64,000 nucleotides of DNA from Verrucomicrobiales bacterium (GCA_016795385.1 JAEUHI010000064.1:124001-188000); one strand, 5' to 3'; positions 44,008-54,295 are shown, numbered from the stretch's first letter. The notes: a model not told the origin generated them from the sequence alone. Translations and numbers: made by a program.

Positions 44008-46170
44008 ATGGCTTCCCTCCGTCTTCCCCTCTTCGCCCTCGCCGGACTCCTCGCCGGGTCCGCATTCGCCCAATCGACGCCCGTGCGCGACAAGAACGTC
44101 GAGGCTCGTCTCGTCGCGAGCGTTTCGACGATCCAGCCGGGCGTGCCCTTCACCCTCGGCCTGCATTTCACGATCGACCGCACCTGGCACACCTACTGGG
44201 CGAATCCGGGCGACACCGGCATCCCCACCTCGCTGAATCTCACCCTCCCCGAAGGATTCACGGCCGGCCCGCTCCAGTTTCCCGTGCCGAAAAAATTCAT
44301 CACCGACTACGGATTCGGAGTGAAGGAAGCGGGCTTCGGATACGAGACTTCCGTGATCCATCCGATGACGATCACGCCGCCGGCCACCCTGCCCCCCGGA
44401 CAAAAAGTCACCCTCTCGGGCAAGGCGGGCTGGCTCATGTGCGACCCCAACACTTGCGTCCCGGGCAAGGCCGACCTCTCCATCACTCTCGAGGTGGGCG
44501 CCGCCGCCGCGCCTTCGCCCGACGCCACCGCGATCGAGGCCGCCGTCGCCAAGCTCCCCAGCCCCATCGCCGCGCCGATGAAGGCCGCGCTCGAAGGAAC
44601 GAATGTCGTCCTCACCGCGACGATTCCGGCGGGATCCATCCCCGAGGGCGCGAAACTCGCCTTCCATCCCCTCAAAAACCAGGTCCTCGATCCCTTCGCC
44701 GATCCCACCGTCACCGTCGCGGGGGAAACGGTCACGATCTCCGGTCCCAAACACGAGTCCCTCACCGCGGCGCCCGCCGACTTTGCCGGAGTCCTCGCGG
44801 TCGAGGTACCGGGGAAAAAGACCGGCTTCGAACTTTCCACGAGCGGCGTCACCACGACCGCGGCGCCCGCGACGACGGAACCCGCCACGCCCGCGGGCGA
44901 TCCTGACAAAACACCCGACCCGTCCTCGACAGCAGCCTCCACCCCCGAAGAACTCCCCTTCGGCGGAGGCCTCTTCGGTGTGCTCCTCGCCGCCTTCCTC
45001 GGCGGCATCATCCTGAACGTGATGCCCTGCGTTTTCCCCGTGATCTCGCTGAAGGTCATGTCCTTTGTCGGACAAGCCGGTGAGGACCGCAAAAAGGTCT
45101 TCGCCCACTCCGCCGTCTTTGCCCTCGGCATTCTCGTCTTCTTCTGGGCGCTCACGATTATGATGCTCGTGATCAAGTCGGCGAGCGGCGGCGAGGTCGG
45201 ATGGGGGGCCCAGCTCCAGTTTCCCGGTGTCGTCATCGGACTCATCGTCATCATGGTCCTCGTCGCGATGAGCCTCTTCGGCGTCTTCGAGATCGGGGCC
45301 TCCATGACCGCGGTCGGCGGTGATCTCGCCAACAAATCGGGCTACGCCGGCAGTTTCTGGAGCGGCGCCCTCGCTGTCCTCCTCGCCACGCCCTGCACCG
45401 CTCCGCTCATGGCTCCGGCGATCGGCTTCGCCCTCTCGCAATCGGCGCCGGTGATGTTCCTCGTCTTCACCACTCTCGGACTCGGACTCGCCGCGCCCTA
45501 TTTCCTCTTCGCGATCTTCCCCAAACTCCTCGACGTTCTCCCCGCCCCCGGCGCCTGGATGGAGACCTTCAAACAGTTCATGGGATTCCCCATGCTCGCC
45601 GTCGTCGTCTGGCTCTCCGGCGTGCTCTCGAAGCAGCTCAACACCGCCGGACTCCAATGGGCCCTCGCCGCAGTCCTTTTGGTGGCTTTGGCAGGATGGA
45701 TCTACGGACGCTTCGGCGGGTTCGACCGTTCCACCACCGCGAGGATGAAAGGACGGCTCACCGCCCTGCTCGTCTTCCTCGTCGCCCTCGGCGTCGCCTG
45801 GGACGCCTCCGCGAAACGGCCTCCGGCGAACACCATCGACATCGCCGAGGTCATCGCCAAACACCGCGCCGAGGGCAAACACGTCTTCGTCGATTTCACC
45901 GCGGAATGGTGCGTCACCTGCAAGGTCAACAAGCGCGTCGCGATCAACACCGAGACGGTCCAGAATGCCTTCCGCGACAACAACGTCGCCTTCGTCACCG
46001 CCGATTGGACCAACGAGGATCCGAGCATCACGAAGCTCCTCGCCGAATTCGGTCGCGCCGGAGTGCCCTTTTATCTGCTTTACCCCGCCGACACGAGCAA
46101 GGAACCGATCCGCTTCGGCGACGGGATTCTCACACAAGGGGCGATTCTGGAGGCGATCGGGAAGTTGTGA
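44008..46170 (+). CDS. dsbD: Thiol:disulfide interchange protein DsbD-like (ScsB type)
   Basis: A 720-residue protein with a signal peptide, an N-terminal DsbD-alpha-like domain (RTWHTYWANPGDTGIP; redox-like cysteines in LMCDPNTCVPG), a membrane core of eight helices, and a C-terminal thioredoxin domain with CVTC at 635-638. In the core, MPCVFPVISLKVM and TPCTAPLMAPAIGF carry the two cysteines. DsbD passes electrons from the cytoplasm to periplasmic thiols. The linker between domains is rich in Thr and Pro. Confidence 0.9.
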   Translation: MASLRLPLFALAGLLAGSAFAQSTPVRDKNVEARLVASVSTIQPGVPFTLGLHFTIDRTWHTYWANPGDTGIPTSLNLTLPEGFTAGPLQFPVPKKFITDYGFGVKEAGFGYETSVIHPMTITPPATLPPGQKVTLSGKAGWLMCDPNTCVPGKADLSITLEVGAAAAPSPDATAIEAAVAKLPSPIAAPMKAALEGTNVVLTATIPAGSIPEGAKLAFHPLKNQVLDPFADPTVTVAGETVTISGPKHESLTAAPADFAGVLAVEVPGKKTGFELSTSGVTTTAAPATTEPATPAGDPDKTPDPSSTAASTPEELPFGGGLFGVLLAAFLGGIILNVMPCVFPVISLKVMSFVGQAGEDRKKVFAHSAVFALGILVFFWALTIMMLVIKSASGGEVGWGAQLQFPGVVIGLIVIMVLVAMSLFGVFEIGASMTAVGGDLANKSGYAGSFWSGALAVLLATPCTAPLMAPAIGFALSQSAPVMFLVFTTLGLGLAAPYFLFAIFPKLLDVLPAPGAWMETFKQFMGFPMLAVVVWLSGVLSKQLNTAGLQWALAAVLLVALAGWIYGRFGGFDRSTTARMKGRLTALLVFLVALGVAWDASAKRPPANTIDIAEVIAKHRAEGKHVFVDFTAEWCVTCKVNKRVAINTETVQNAFRDNNVAFVTADWTNEDPSITKLLAEFGRAGVPFYLLYPADTSKEPIRFGDGILTQGAILEAIGKL

Positions 46171-46245
46171 GGGATCTCCTCCATTTCCGGCATCACCGCC
46201 AAGACATTTCTTGACCGTCGGCCCGCCGGTTCCCTACTCTCGGGC

Positions 46246-48093
46246 ATGGTGCGTCGCGTCGCTCTGAGTCTTGGATTCGTCTTGCTCTTTCTGGGAGGAT
46301 GGGCGGTCGGCGCGCGGCTCACGTCAGTCGAGGCCATCGCCCCGGTGAAACCCGGGACGCCCACTGTCTCCGAGAAGGCACCCACGACACCTGGAGAATC
46401 GCTGGAGAACCTTCTCGCACGGGTCGGGTCCGCCAAGCCCTCCGAGTTCGCCGCGCTTTATCGGGAGATGTCCGCATCGGGAGTGGCGAACCTCGACCTT
46501 CTCACGGCAAGGCGCACCCTGCTACGGCGATGGGTCCTTGAAGATCCCGGTCAGATCAATTGGACGTCCGGAGCACCGGAACCCTTCTACACCAGCGAAT
46601 CCCTGTCCGAATTGGCCGGGGTCTGGCTCCAAACCGACCCATCTGGATTGTTCGCGTGGATGGAAGGCCTCGACGGGCACCATGGACACATGGTCCGCAA
46701 ACACCTTGCCCTCACCGCGCCCGAGCCCTTTCTGGCCCACACCGAGGGAATGGGAAAAGGACCTCCGGAATGGGACAAGGAGATCGCCACCGCCTTGATT
46801 ACCATCGCTGACGAAGATCCCACCAGAGCGATTACGCTTTTCCAAGCCATGGGTCTATCAGAGTCCATCAAGGGAATTCGAGTCGATCCAGGCTCGACCT
46901 CATGGAACGACACTGACGACCTACCCTCCGAGCTCGCCGCTCTGCTTTCACAAACCGATCCCGACGCTGCCATCGCATTCGCGCGCTCGCTGAAGACCCC
47001 GGAGGCACGGAAGAACGCCTTCACCGCCACCCTCGCCGCGATCACGGCGCAATCTCTCGAAGCCGGCGAAGAGCGGATGCAAGAACTCCTCGACGAAACC
47101 GGGGTCACCGCTTCTTCGCTCGTCTATCCCATCGCGGGGCGCGATCTGGCCAAGGCAATGCAATGGGTCGAGCGCCACGAGGATCCGGATGACGCGCCGA
47201 TCACTCTTGCCTCACTCTCCGCCAAAGTCCGCGACCTCGAAACCCTTCGGAAACTCTCTGGACAAATTCAGAACGAGACCGTCCGCGATGCGTTTCACCT
47301 CATGGTTTTCGAAGAGTGGAGCCGGAGACCGGCGGACCTCGGCGTCCGATGGGCGCTCGAAGCACCTGCCGCGATGCGCGACGAGGCTTTGAAGATGCTT
47401 GCCCACGCGTTCGGTGCCGATCAATACGACGAGGCCATGAACGCTTCCGAATCGATCACCGATCCCGCGGCCCGCACCTTGTTTCAGGAACGCCTTCACC
47501 TGGGTCTCGCCGCAAGCGATCCCGAACGGGCCCTCGCCTTTGCCGCCGCCTCCGGCAAGCCAGCACTGCGCGACGCCATGCTCCGAAAGGCCCTCGACGA
47601 CCACTCAGACAACGCCGAATACTCCATCGGGGAACTGCTTTCATGGGCAGGGGAGGGCGAACTCGATCGCGTCCCCGAGCAAGTCATACGCTCCCTCGGT
47701 TCCCGCTACTTTGAGGAATCGCCCGAAGCCGCCCTTTCGTGGATTGAGTCCCGACCACCGCGCCAAAAGAACTCCATGCTTCGATCCCTTGCTGTTTCCG
47801 CGGCAAGGGAGAATCTCGAGGCCGGCCTCGGCATGACAAACCGGATCAAAGATTCGGCGGAGCGCCACCGTGCGGTCAGAAGTATCGCGTCCGACCTCTC
47901 CGAAACGGATCCGGCGCGTGCTTTCCACCTCTTATCCGGGCTGGACCGGATTCCGGTGGATTCCCTTGAAAGACCCCTGAAAAACTGGGCCCGCCGCGAT
48001 CCCACGGCCGCCCGCGCCGCGCTCGCGTCGGCGACCCAACTAAGCCCGACCGAGCGCGCGCGTCTCGAAACCTGGATCTACGCACGGGAATGA
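46246..48093 (+). CDS. Exported helical-repeat protein of unknown function (first of a tandem pair)
   Basis: A 615-residue protein with one N-terminal hydrophobic segment (about residues 5-22) and a long alpha-helical body made of repeated units of about 30-35 residues. Units contain patterns such as W-x-x-x-DP-x-x-A, for example WLQTDPSGLFAWMEGLDG and WSRRPADLGVRWALEAP. I recognise the type from PVC bacteria, where such proteins occur in several copies, but no function is known to me. Its stop overlaps the start of the next, similar gene (ATGA). Confidence 0.6.
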   Translation: MVRRVALSLGFVLLFLGGWAVGARLTSVEAIAPVKPGTPTVSEKAPTTPGESLENLLARVGSAKPSEFAALYREMSASGVANLDLLTARRTLLRRWVLEDPGQINWTSGAPEPFYTSESLSELAGVWLQTDPSGLFAWMEGLDGHHGHMVRKHLALTAPEPFLAHTEGMGKGPPEWDKEIATALITIADEDPTRAITLFQAMGLSESIKGIRVDPGSTSWNDTDDLPSELAALLSQTDPDAAIAFARSLKTPEARKNAFTATLAAITAQSLEAGEERMQELLDETGVTASSLVYPIAGRDLAKAMQWVERHEDPDDAPITLASLSAKVRDLETLRKLSGQIQNETVRDAFHLMVFEEWSRRPADLGVRWALEAPAAMRDEALKMLAHAFGADQYDEAMNASESITDPAARTLFQERLHLGLAASDPERALAFAAASGKPALRDAMLRKALDDHSDNAEYSIGELLSWAGEGELDRVPEQVIRSLGSRYFEESPEAALSWIESRPPRQKNSMLRSLAVSAARENLEAGLGMTNRIKDSAERHRAVRSIASDLSETDPARAFHLLSGLDRIPVDSLERPLKNWARRDPTAARAALASATQLSPTERARLETWIYARE

Positions 48094-49832
48094 AGTGGAT
48101 CGCCGCCGGTTTCACCGCCTTGCTTGCGGGTGTTTTGTCAGGGTGGCTTGCCTCCTCTGGATCAAGTGTTCCCGTCCCGGCTCCGGACGCTTCAAAGAGC
48201 CATGACATGGTAGTGACCTTCCTCGGCACGGCGGAACGCAAGATCTCCGCTGGTGATCTCCTCTCGCAGCCACCTGGGAATGGCAAGCGCACCCGATCGG
48301 ATTACCTCGACCTCCTTGAACAAGCCAACCAACAGCACGACACCGCCCTCCGCCGTGCCATACTTAGGGAATGGGCGATGCAGGACAACGCGGACGGCAT
48401 TCACGCCGTTTTCGCGCTCGGCAACCGCCTTGAAGGCTGGCAATTGCTCCAGGAATGGACCCTTCAACATCCGTCCCTGGCCGCCGCGTTCGTCGAAACA
48501 CTCAAGGTGGAGAAGGGCGAAGAACGCCAACGCGACAGAATCGTGGCCACCGCCATCCAATCACTGCTGCTCACCAATCCCGAACAAGCTCTCGACATTG
48601 AAGGAAGATTCCGACTCGACGAATTGTCCCTCCTACTCATGGCGAACGCTTCCCTGCGTTCGCCCGGAGATGCCTCTCCGCAGGCCATCTTGAAAGTTCT
48701 CGGCGGATTCCGCAATCATCGTCTCCGCTCTCAACTTCTCAGCAACCTCGTTTCAACCGATCAAATTCCGCCTCAGGACGCCATCGAATGGGCGCTGGGA
48801 CACACCTCGCGTCCGACAAACCAACCGATCATTACCCACACCATCTTCTTGTGGATGCAGCGCGATCCAGCCTCCGCTCGCGATTACTTTTCAAAAAGCC
48901 TCGATCGCGGCCGCGAAAGCCGTGATCTGGTTCGGCCCTTTCTTCGTTATCTCGCCAACCAATCTCCTGAGGAAACGCTGGCTTGGATGAGGGAGCAGGA
49001 TCGCGAAAAGCTCGCGGCCGTCGCGCCCTTCGATTGGCGTCGGATTGATCGTGATAAACACGCAAAGTTCGCCGCAGCTCTGGGAGGGGACTATCCCGAA
49101 TTCGCCCCACCCGTCGAACCGGCCTCCACTCTGCCGCAGGCCGAATCGAAACATCTCCCCGCGACTTGGCCGCCGCAGACTCCCGAGGAAGCTTTGGCAT
49201 GGGTAAAGATCTCCACTGATCGTCCGGAACTTGGCGCGGATCATTGGACCCCCGAAACACTCGACGCGGCACTCGCTCTCCTGCCCGATCATCCCGAACT
49301 CGAGAGAACAGCGATCACCCGTGAACTCGCAGGCGGCTGGGCGAGGAAAGATCCCGTTAAAGCGATCACGTGGGCGTCAAGCCTGCCCGATGAGGAAAGT
49401 GCGGCGGTCGCGGAACATGCCTTGGAAGTCTGGCACGATTATGACCCACCCGCCGCGCGACATTACGTCGAGTCGATGCCCTCGGGTGAGTTCCGTGCTT
49501 ACGCCGTCGAGACCGTAGTGGAAGACTGGATCCGGGAAAACCCCGCTTCCGTGACCGCGTGGCTGGACTCCCTCGGGCCAGGCTTCGAGACGGACGTGGG
49601 ACGCCGCGTCGCCGCTGACCGCCTTTCGTCACGTGACCCTGAAGCGGCCTACTACCAGGCCCGGGCCATCAACCACCCGGTGATGCGCGAGGAGTGGGTC
49701 GAAAAGTCCATGCGATCGCTCCTGCGCCAACCCGAGCGCGTCATCGCCCTGCTTCCGAAGTCAGGCTTGCCGCCCGAAACGCAGGGGAGGATCGAAAAGG
49801 AAGCCCGTGCCGCCTTGGAACGAAAGCAGTAG
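48090..49832 (+). CDS. Exported helical-repeat protein of unknown function (second of a tandem pair)
   Basis: A 580-residue relative of the preceding protein, with an N-terminal hydrophobic segment (AAGFTALLAGVLSGWLA) and the same helical repeats, for example WARKDPVKAITWASSLPDEE and WIRENPASVTAWLDSLGPGF. The four-base overlap with the upstream gene suggests coupled translation and joint function. Base composition is like its neighbours apart from a somewhat more AT-rich middle. Confidence 0.6.
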   Translation: MKWIAAGFTALLAGVLSGWLASSGSSVPVPAPDASKSHDMVVTFLGTAERKISAGDLLSQPPGNGKRTRSDYLDLLEQANQQHDTALRRAILREWAMQDNADGIHAVFALGNRLEGWQLLQEWTLQHPSLAAAFVETLKVEKGEERQRDRIVATAIQSLLLTNPEQALDIEGRFRLDELSLLLMANASLRSPGDASPQAILKVLGGFRNHRLRSQLLSNLVSTDQIPPQDAIEWALGHTSRPTNQPIITHTIFLWMQRDPASARDYFSKSLDRGRESRDLVRPFLRYLANQSPEETLAWMREQDREKLAAVAPFDWRRIDRDKHAKFAAALGGDYPEFAPPVEPASTLPQAESKHLPATWPPQTPEEALAWVKISTDRPELGADHWTPETLDAALALLPDHPELERTAITRELAGGWARKDPVKAITWASSLPDEESAAVAEHALEVWHDYDPPAARHYVESMPSGEFRAYAVETVVEDWIRENPASVTAWLDSLGPGFETDVGRRVAADRLSSRDPEAAYYQARAINHPVMREEWVEKSMRSLLRQPERVIALLPKSGLPPETQGRIEKEARAALERKQ

Positions 49833-49838
49833 CGTTTC

Positions 49839-50615
49839 TTACTCCGCCTCCGCAGCCCCCTTCACCACTCCCGCGATCACATCGGGCACGTCCGTGATGA
49901 TCGCGTCGGCACCGCGTTTCAGCCAGAGGGTGGCAATGTCAGAATCGTTTACCGTCCACAGAGCCAGCCTCGCTCCAAGAGCGCGCACCCGCGGCAGATC
50001 GGTTTCGAGGAGGTCGGCATGATTCCACCCGACCCAGTCAGGTTGGAGACCAGACAGGGTCGAGTGCTTCGCCGCGTCGAGCTCCTTGCTGCCGAGCGCG
50101 CCGATTTTCACCTCCGGCATCTCCCGGCGGAAGGCCGCGAGGAACTTCCAGTCGAAACTCTGCACGATGACCCGGTCGGCCGCCTCCAACGCGTGGATCA
50201 CCCTGGCGTAAGCCGCCGCATCGCCGGTCTTGTGTTCGATCAACGGGATCGCGCCGCCCTCGAGACACAACCTGACGGCCTCTTCAAAACGCGGCACCGG
50301 TTCGCCGGCGAATGAACCCTTCGTGAACCACTTGCCGACATCGAGGGTTTTGACCGTGGCCCAATCGAGCGATTCGATCGTGCCGGAGCGACCCGCGAGC
50401 CGGTCGAGTTCCTGGTCGTGGAAAAGCACGAGTTCGCCGTCCCTCGTACTGCGCACGTCGAATTCAATCACCTTCGCGCCGAGACGCAGAGCTTCACGGA
50501 TGGCCGCGGCCGTATTTTCCGGCGCGATCGCCGAAGCACCGCGGTGGGCGATGACGAGGGGTTCGGCGAATACGGGAGTGGCCATGAAGAGCGAAGCGAT
50601 GAAGACGAGGCGCAT
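49839..50615 (-). CDS. Glycerophosphodiester phosphodiesterase, periplasmic
   Basis: A 258-residue GDPD-family enzyme with a signal peptide (about residues 1-17). The active-site residues are all visible: His24-Arg25 in IAHRGASAIAPENT, Glu51 and Asp53 in EFDVRSTRDGELVLFHD, and His66 in the same segment. The C-terminus has LALWTVNDSD and GADAIITDVPD. It splits glycerophosphodiesters to glycerol 3-phosphate and an alcohol. It ends six bases after the upstream plus-strand gene stops, so the two are convergent. Its ATG follows the stop of the amidohydrolase gene (50617) by a single base, suggesting an operon. Confidence 0.92.
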   Translation of the reverse strand: MRLVFIASLFMATPVFAEPLVIAHRGASAIAPENTAAAIREALRLGAKVIEFDVRSTRDGELVLFHDQELDRLAGRSGTIESLDWATVKTLDVGKWFTKGSFAGEPVPRFEEAVRLCLEGGAIPLIEHKTGDAAAYARVIHALEAADRVIVQSFDWKFLAAFRREMPEVKIGALGSKELDAAKHSTLSGLQPDWVGWNHADLLETDLPRVRALGARLALWTVNDSDIATLWLKRGADAIITDVPDVIAGVVKGAAEAE

Positions 50616-50616
50616 G

Positions 50617-51546
50617 TCAGGAAATTTTCAGGATCCGCTTCGCGTTCCCGGAAAGGATCTTCGCCCGCACCGCCGGATCCGTCACATACTTTCGCACGTT
50701 CGCGATCTGGCCCGAGCCCGAGCATTTCTCCCCCGACCCGACCGGATCGGAGCAGTCAGTGCCAAGCATCAGCTTGTCCTGATGACGAAGCAGAAAAGCC
50801 GCGGCGTGTTCGGGATCGCGGTCGAAGGCGTTCTTCCCTGAGCCGGCAGAGAGATCGCCGTACATGTTGGGGTAATCGGTGAGGTAACGATCGGTGAGGC
50901 CCCCGGGGGTGACCGGGCCCTTCGGATACATCACGCTCTGCTCGTGTTTGGCATCGATGTTCCCCCACCAAGTCTGGGCGTGACCGATGAAGTTCACTTT
51001 CGGGAAACGTTCGAGCATCTTGTGGAAGCGGTCGAAACCGAGGTTGTACATGCCTTCCTGGAAGTGCAGCAGCACGGGCACCTCGTGGGCCGATGCGACC
51101 TCGTAGATCCGGATCATCGGATCCGAATCGACCGGCAGGGAGAATTTCGATTCCCCGATCCCGATGGCTCCGCGGGCGAGCCATTTCTCGATCGCGGCGA
51201 CGGCATCGTCCGCGTCGGGGACCTCGTTGCAGAAATAGACATACGACTCCGGATGCTCCGCCGCGAAGCGCGCCGCCGCCTCCGTGCCGAAGACGCGGGC
51301 GGCGAGACCGTTCGATTTCCCGGCGTGGGTCGAGGCCCGCGCCATTTCCGTGCCGGCGGGGAGGAGCACGGTCTTCGAGACGCCCATCGCCTTCTGGTGG
51401 GCAAGGAACTCCGGATTGCGGCGTCCGTTGAAGTTAATGTGCTGGTGGATGTCGATGATTTCCTCGGGCGCATCGGCCGCCATGGAGACACCGAGACCGG
51501 CCAACGTCCCTAATCCCGCCACTTTTGCGAATTGTCTCCGGTTCAT
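50617..51546 (-). CDS. Tat-exported amidohydrolase
   Basis: A 309-residue metal-dependent hydrolase of the amidohydrolase-2 kind. A twin-arginine-like signal (MNRRQFAKVAGLGTLAGLG) precedes DIHQHINFN with the metal-binding His34 and His36. Further hallmarks are GIGESKFSL, VLLHFQEG, NFIGHAQTWWGN and LGTDCSDP, which supply Glu, His and Asp ligands. The substrate is not predictable. Its ATG lies only 22 bases from the ATG of the divergent gene at 51569. Confidence 0.82.
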   Translation of the reverse strand: MNRRQFAKVAGLGTLAGLGVSMAADAPEEIIDIHQHINFNGRRNPEFLAHQKAMGVSKTVLLPAGTEMARASTHAGKSNGLAARVFGTEAAARFAAEHPESYVYFCNEVPDADDAVAAIEKWLARGAIGIGESKFSLPVDSDPMIRIYEVASAHEVPVLLHFQEGMYNLGFDRFHKMLERFPKVNFIGHAQTWWGNIDAKHEQSVMYPKGPVTPGGLTDRYLTDYPNMYGDLSAGSGKNAFDRDPEHAAAFLLRHQDKLMLGTDCSDPVGSGEKCSGSGQIANVRKYVTDPAVRAKILSGNAKRILKIS

Positions 51547-51568
51547 AAGCTCTTCACACTTTCGCAAG

Positions 51569-54295
51569 ATGATCCGTAATCCAATTCAGAACCGCGAGAC
51601 GAAAAGGCTCCCTCTTTGCGCCGTCTTCATTGCCTTGGCCACGGGTGCCCTTGCCCAAACCCCGGCCGAACCCGAGGTGTCGGCGGACGAGTTTCCCCGC
51701 GCCGCCCCGACGGAGCCGGCCGATGCCCTCGCGACCTTTGAAATGGCACCGGGTTTCGACCTCACCCTCGCCGCCCACGAGCCGGCCGTGGTCGATCCGA
51801 TCGCAATGGCCTTCGATGAAAAGGGACGCGCCTACGTCGTCGAGATGGTCGGCTACTCCGAGCGCCGCGACGACGAAGTCTGCCAGGTGCGCCTGCTCAC
51901 CGACGTGGACGGCGACGGCAAGTTCGACCAAAGCGTGGTCTTCAAGAACAAACTGAAATGGCCCAGCGCGATCCTCTGCTACAAGGGCGGGGTCTTCGTC
52001 GGAGCCTCGCCGGACCTCTATTATTTCAAGGACACCGACGGCGACGGCGTCTGCGACGAAGAGCGGACGGTCTTCACCGGATTTGGTAGCGAGATGGAAC
52101 GTCTCAACATGCAGGCCCTCTTCAACAGCCTGAGGTGGGGTCCCGACAACCGCATCTGGGGTGCCACGGCGGGCAACGGGGGCATCATCACCCGTCCTGA
52201 CAAACCCACCGAAGCGCCCGTGAACGTGCGTGGCTCGGACTTCTCCTTCGATCCCGAGTTGCTCGATCTACGCACCGAGAGCGGCACCGCGCAATATGGC
52301 ATGACCTATGACTCGCTCGGACGCCGCTACGTCTGCGCGAATTCGCGCCACCTCATCTGGGTCGCCTACGAACGACATCAGGTGAAACCGAATCCCTGGT
52401 TCAGCCTGCCGGCGCCGCTCGTCGACATTCCCGCGGACGGCCCGGCTCCGACCGTCTACCGCATCAGCCCGGACGAACCCTGGCGCATCGTGCGGACGCG
52501 GTGGCGCGTGGCGGGCGTGGTGAAGGGCATCGTCGAGGGCGGCGGCCGTGTCTCGGGTTTCCTCGTCGCCTCCACCGGCGTTCATCTCTATTGGGGCGAT
52601 GCCTTTCCCCCGGAGTTCCGCGACAATTCCTTCACCGGTGATGTCGGGAGCAACCTGATCCATCGCAAGGTCGTGAAAACCCAACCCGGCTCGGTGCAGC
52701 CGGTCGCGAACCGGCCCGATCCGGAGGAGAAGACCGAGTTTCTCCGCAGCAGCGACTATTGGTTCCGCCCCACCAGCATCACGACGGGACCCGACGGGTG
52801 TCTTTACGTCACCGACATGTATCGCGAGGTAATCGAGCATCCCTGGTCGCTGCCCGAGCCGATCAAGAAACATCTCGATCTCAACAGCGGCAACGACCGG
52901 GGACGCATCTACCGCATCGCCCCCGAAGGCTTCCGCAGTCCGGAAATCCCCGATCTCGGCGGGCTCTCCGACGAGGACCTCGCCGCCCTGACACAACACC
53001 CGAACGACTGGCACCGCACCACGGCGCGACGCCTCCTTTATGAACGTGGCAAGCCGGCTGCTCCCGTCCCGGCGGTGTCACCCTTTCCGGCCGGACTCGC
53101 CTCGGAGACTCCGCTGCTCGATCAGATCGATTCCGCCGCAGGCGACCGATGGATGGAAGCCGCGGTGCTGAATTCCCTGCGCACTCCCGCCGATCTCACC
53201 GCCGCTTGGAAAGCCGCGAGCGCCACGCCCACCGCCTTCCGCGCCCAGCTCGCGGGCATGATCGGCCGGGCCAACGACGCGGCCCTGCTCGCCACGGTTG
53301 CCGATGATCTCGCCGCCGGGAAGCCCGATGCGGGAACCGTCGAGCTGCTCACGAGCCTGCGCGATGGACTGGCGCGATCCAAAGGCGACTGGCGCGGGCT
53401 CGCCGCTTCGCCGCGATGGAGCGCGCTGACGGACCAGGCGGGCATCCTGCTCGCCGATGCCTCGGCCCCCACCGCCGCGCGCGTCGCCGCAGTGCGGCTC
53501 CTCGCCCTTTTGCCAACGGCGGATTCACAGTCGCGTTTGCAGGCGGTGCTTGCGGCAGGCAAAGCCGATCCCTCCCTCGCCGCCGCGCTCGTCGGCGCGA
53601 TCTCCGATCTGGATTTCCTCATCGCGCGCTTCGCCTCGCTCGAATCATCGGCCCGCGATGAACTGGGCGGACGCATCCTCGCCAGCGCGAAAAGTTCAAC
53701 GACCTTTCTCGAAGCGATCCGCGCCAAAACCGTGACCCTCGACGTCGCCCCCGCGAGCCTCATCGAAAACCTCCGCCGCCACGCCGACGCGGGCGTGCAA
53801 AAGCTCGCCGCCGAAGTGCTGCCGCCGGTAGTGAAGCGCAGCGACGTGATCGCCCGTTATCAGCCGGCCCTCGCGAAAAAGGGCGACCCGGCCAAAGGCA
53901 AACTCGCCTTCATGAAGTCGTGCTTCGCCTGCCACAAGTCCCACGAGGGCGAAGGCATGCAGCTCGGACCACCCATCGCGAGTTTTGCCTCGGCGGGAGC
54001 GGAAACGCTGCTCGGCAACATCCTCGATCCAAATCGCGAGGTCGCCCCCCTCTACCAGGCCTACACCTACGAACTCACCGATGGCACCACGGCGACGGGA
54101 TTCATCCTCACGGAAAACTCCTCCGAGATCACCCTGCGGATGCCGGGCGGAATCGACAAGACCTTCCCCCGCAATCAGGTCGCCTCGATGAAAGGCTTGG
54201 GACAATCGCTCATGCCCGAGGGACTCGAGGCGACGGTGACGGTGGAGGAAATGGCCGATCTGCTGGCGTATCTGCTGACGCCCCCGAAACAATAG
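51569..54295 (+). CDS. PVC-type dehydrogenase with HEAT-like region and haem-binding domain
   Basis: A 908-residue exported protein. After a signal peptide (ending near ALAQ, residue 30) comes a beta-propeller of the membrane-bound dehydrogenase type found in PVC bacteria. It shows FEMAPGFDLTLAAHEPAVVD, RLLTDVDGDGKFD, YYFKDTDGDGVCDEE and PTSITTGPDGCLYVTDMYRE. A helical HEAT-like region follows, and the C-terminus carries the PVC haem-binding domain with CFACH at residues 785-789. Such proteins probably oxidise sugars in the periplasm. The ATG is shared with an almost promoter-free divergent gap. A REP-like element starts right after the stop. Confidence 0.88.
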   Translation: MIRNPIQNRETKRLPLCAVFIALATGALAQTPAEPEVSADEFPRAAPTEPADALATFEMAPGFDLTLAAHEPAVVDPIAMAFDEKGRAYVVEMVGYSERRDDEVCQVRLLTDVDGDGKFDQSVVFKNKLKWPSAILCYKGGVFVGASPDLYYFKDTDGDGVCDEERTVFTGFGSEMERLNMQALFNSLRWGPDNRIWGATAGNGGIITRPDKPTEAPVNVRGSDFSFDPELLDLRTESGTAQYGMTYDSLGRRYVCANSRHLIWVAYERHQVKPNPWFSLPAPLVDIPADGPAPTVYRISPDEPWRIVRTRWRVAGVVKGIVEGGGRVSGFLVASTGVHLYWGDAFPPEFRDNSFTGDVGSNLIHRKVVKTQPGSVQPVANRPDPEEKTEFLRSSDYWFRPTSITTGPDGCLYVTDMYREVIEHPWSLPEPIKKHLDLNSGNDRGRIYRIAPEGFRSPEIPDLGGLSDEDLAALTQHPNDWHRTTARRLLYERGKPAAPVPAVSPFPAGLASETPLLDQIDSAAGDRWMEAAVLNSLRTPADLTAAWKAASATPTAFRAQLAGMIGRANDAALLATVADDLAAGKPDAGTVELLTSLRDGLARSKGDWRGLAASPRWSALTDQAGILLADASAPTAARVAAVRLLALLPTADSQSRLQAVLAAGKADPSLAAALVGAISDLDFLIARFASLESSARDELGGRILASAKSSTTFLEAIRAKTVTLDVAPASLIENLRRHADAGVQKLAAEVLPPVVKRSDVIARYQPALAKKGDPAKGKLAFMKSCFACHKSHEGEGMQLGPPIASFASAGAETLLGNILDPNREVAPLYQAYTYELTDGTTATGFILTENSSEITLRMPGGIDKTFPRNQVASMKGLGQSLMPEGLEATVTVEEMADLLAYLLTPPKQ

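Noticed and set aside
43975..46137. Minus-strand open frame of 720 codons
   Set aside because: Antisense shadow of the DsbD-like gene.
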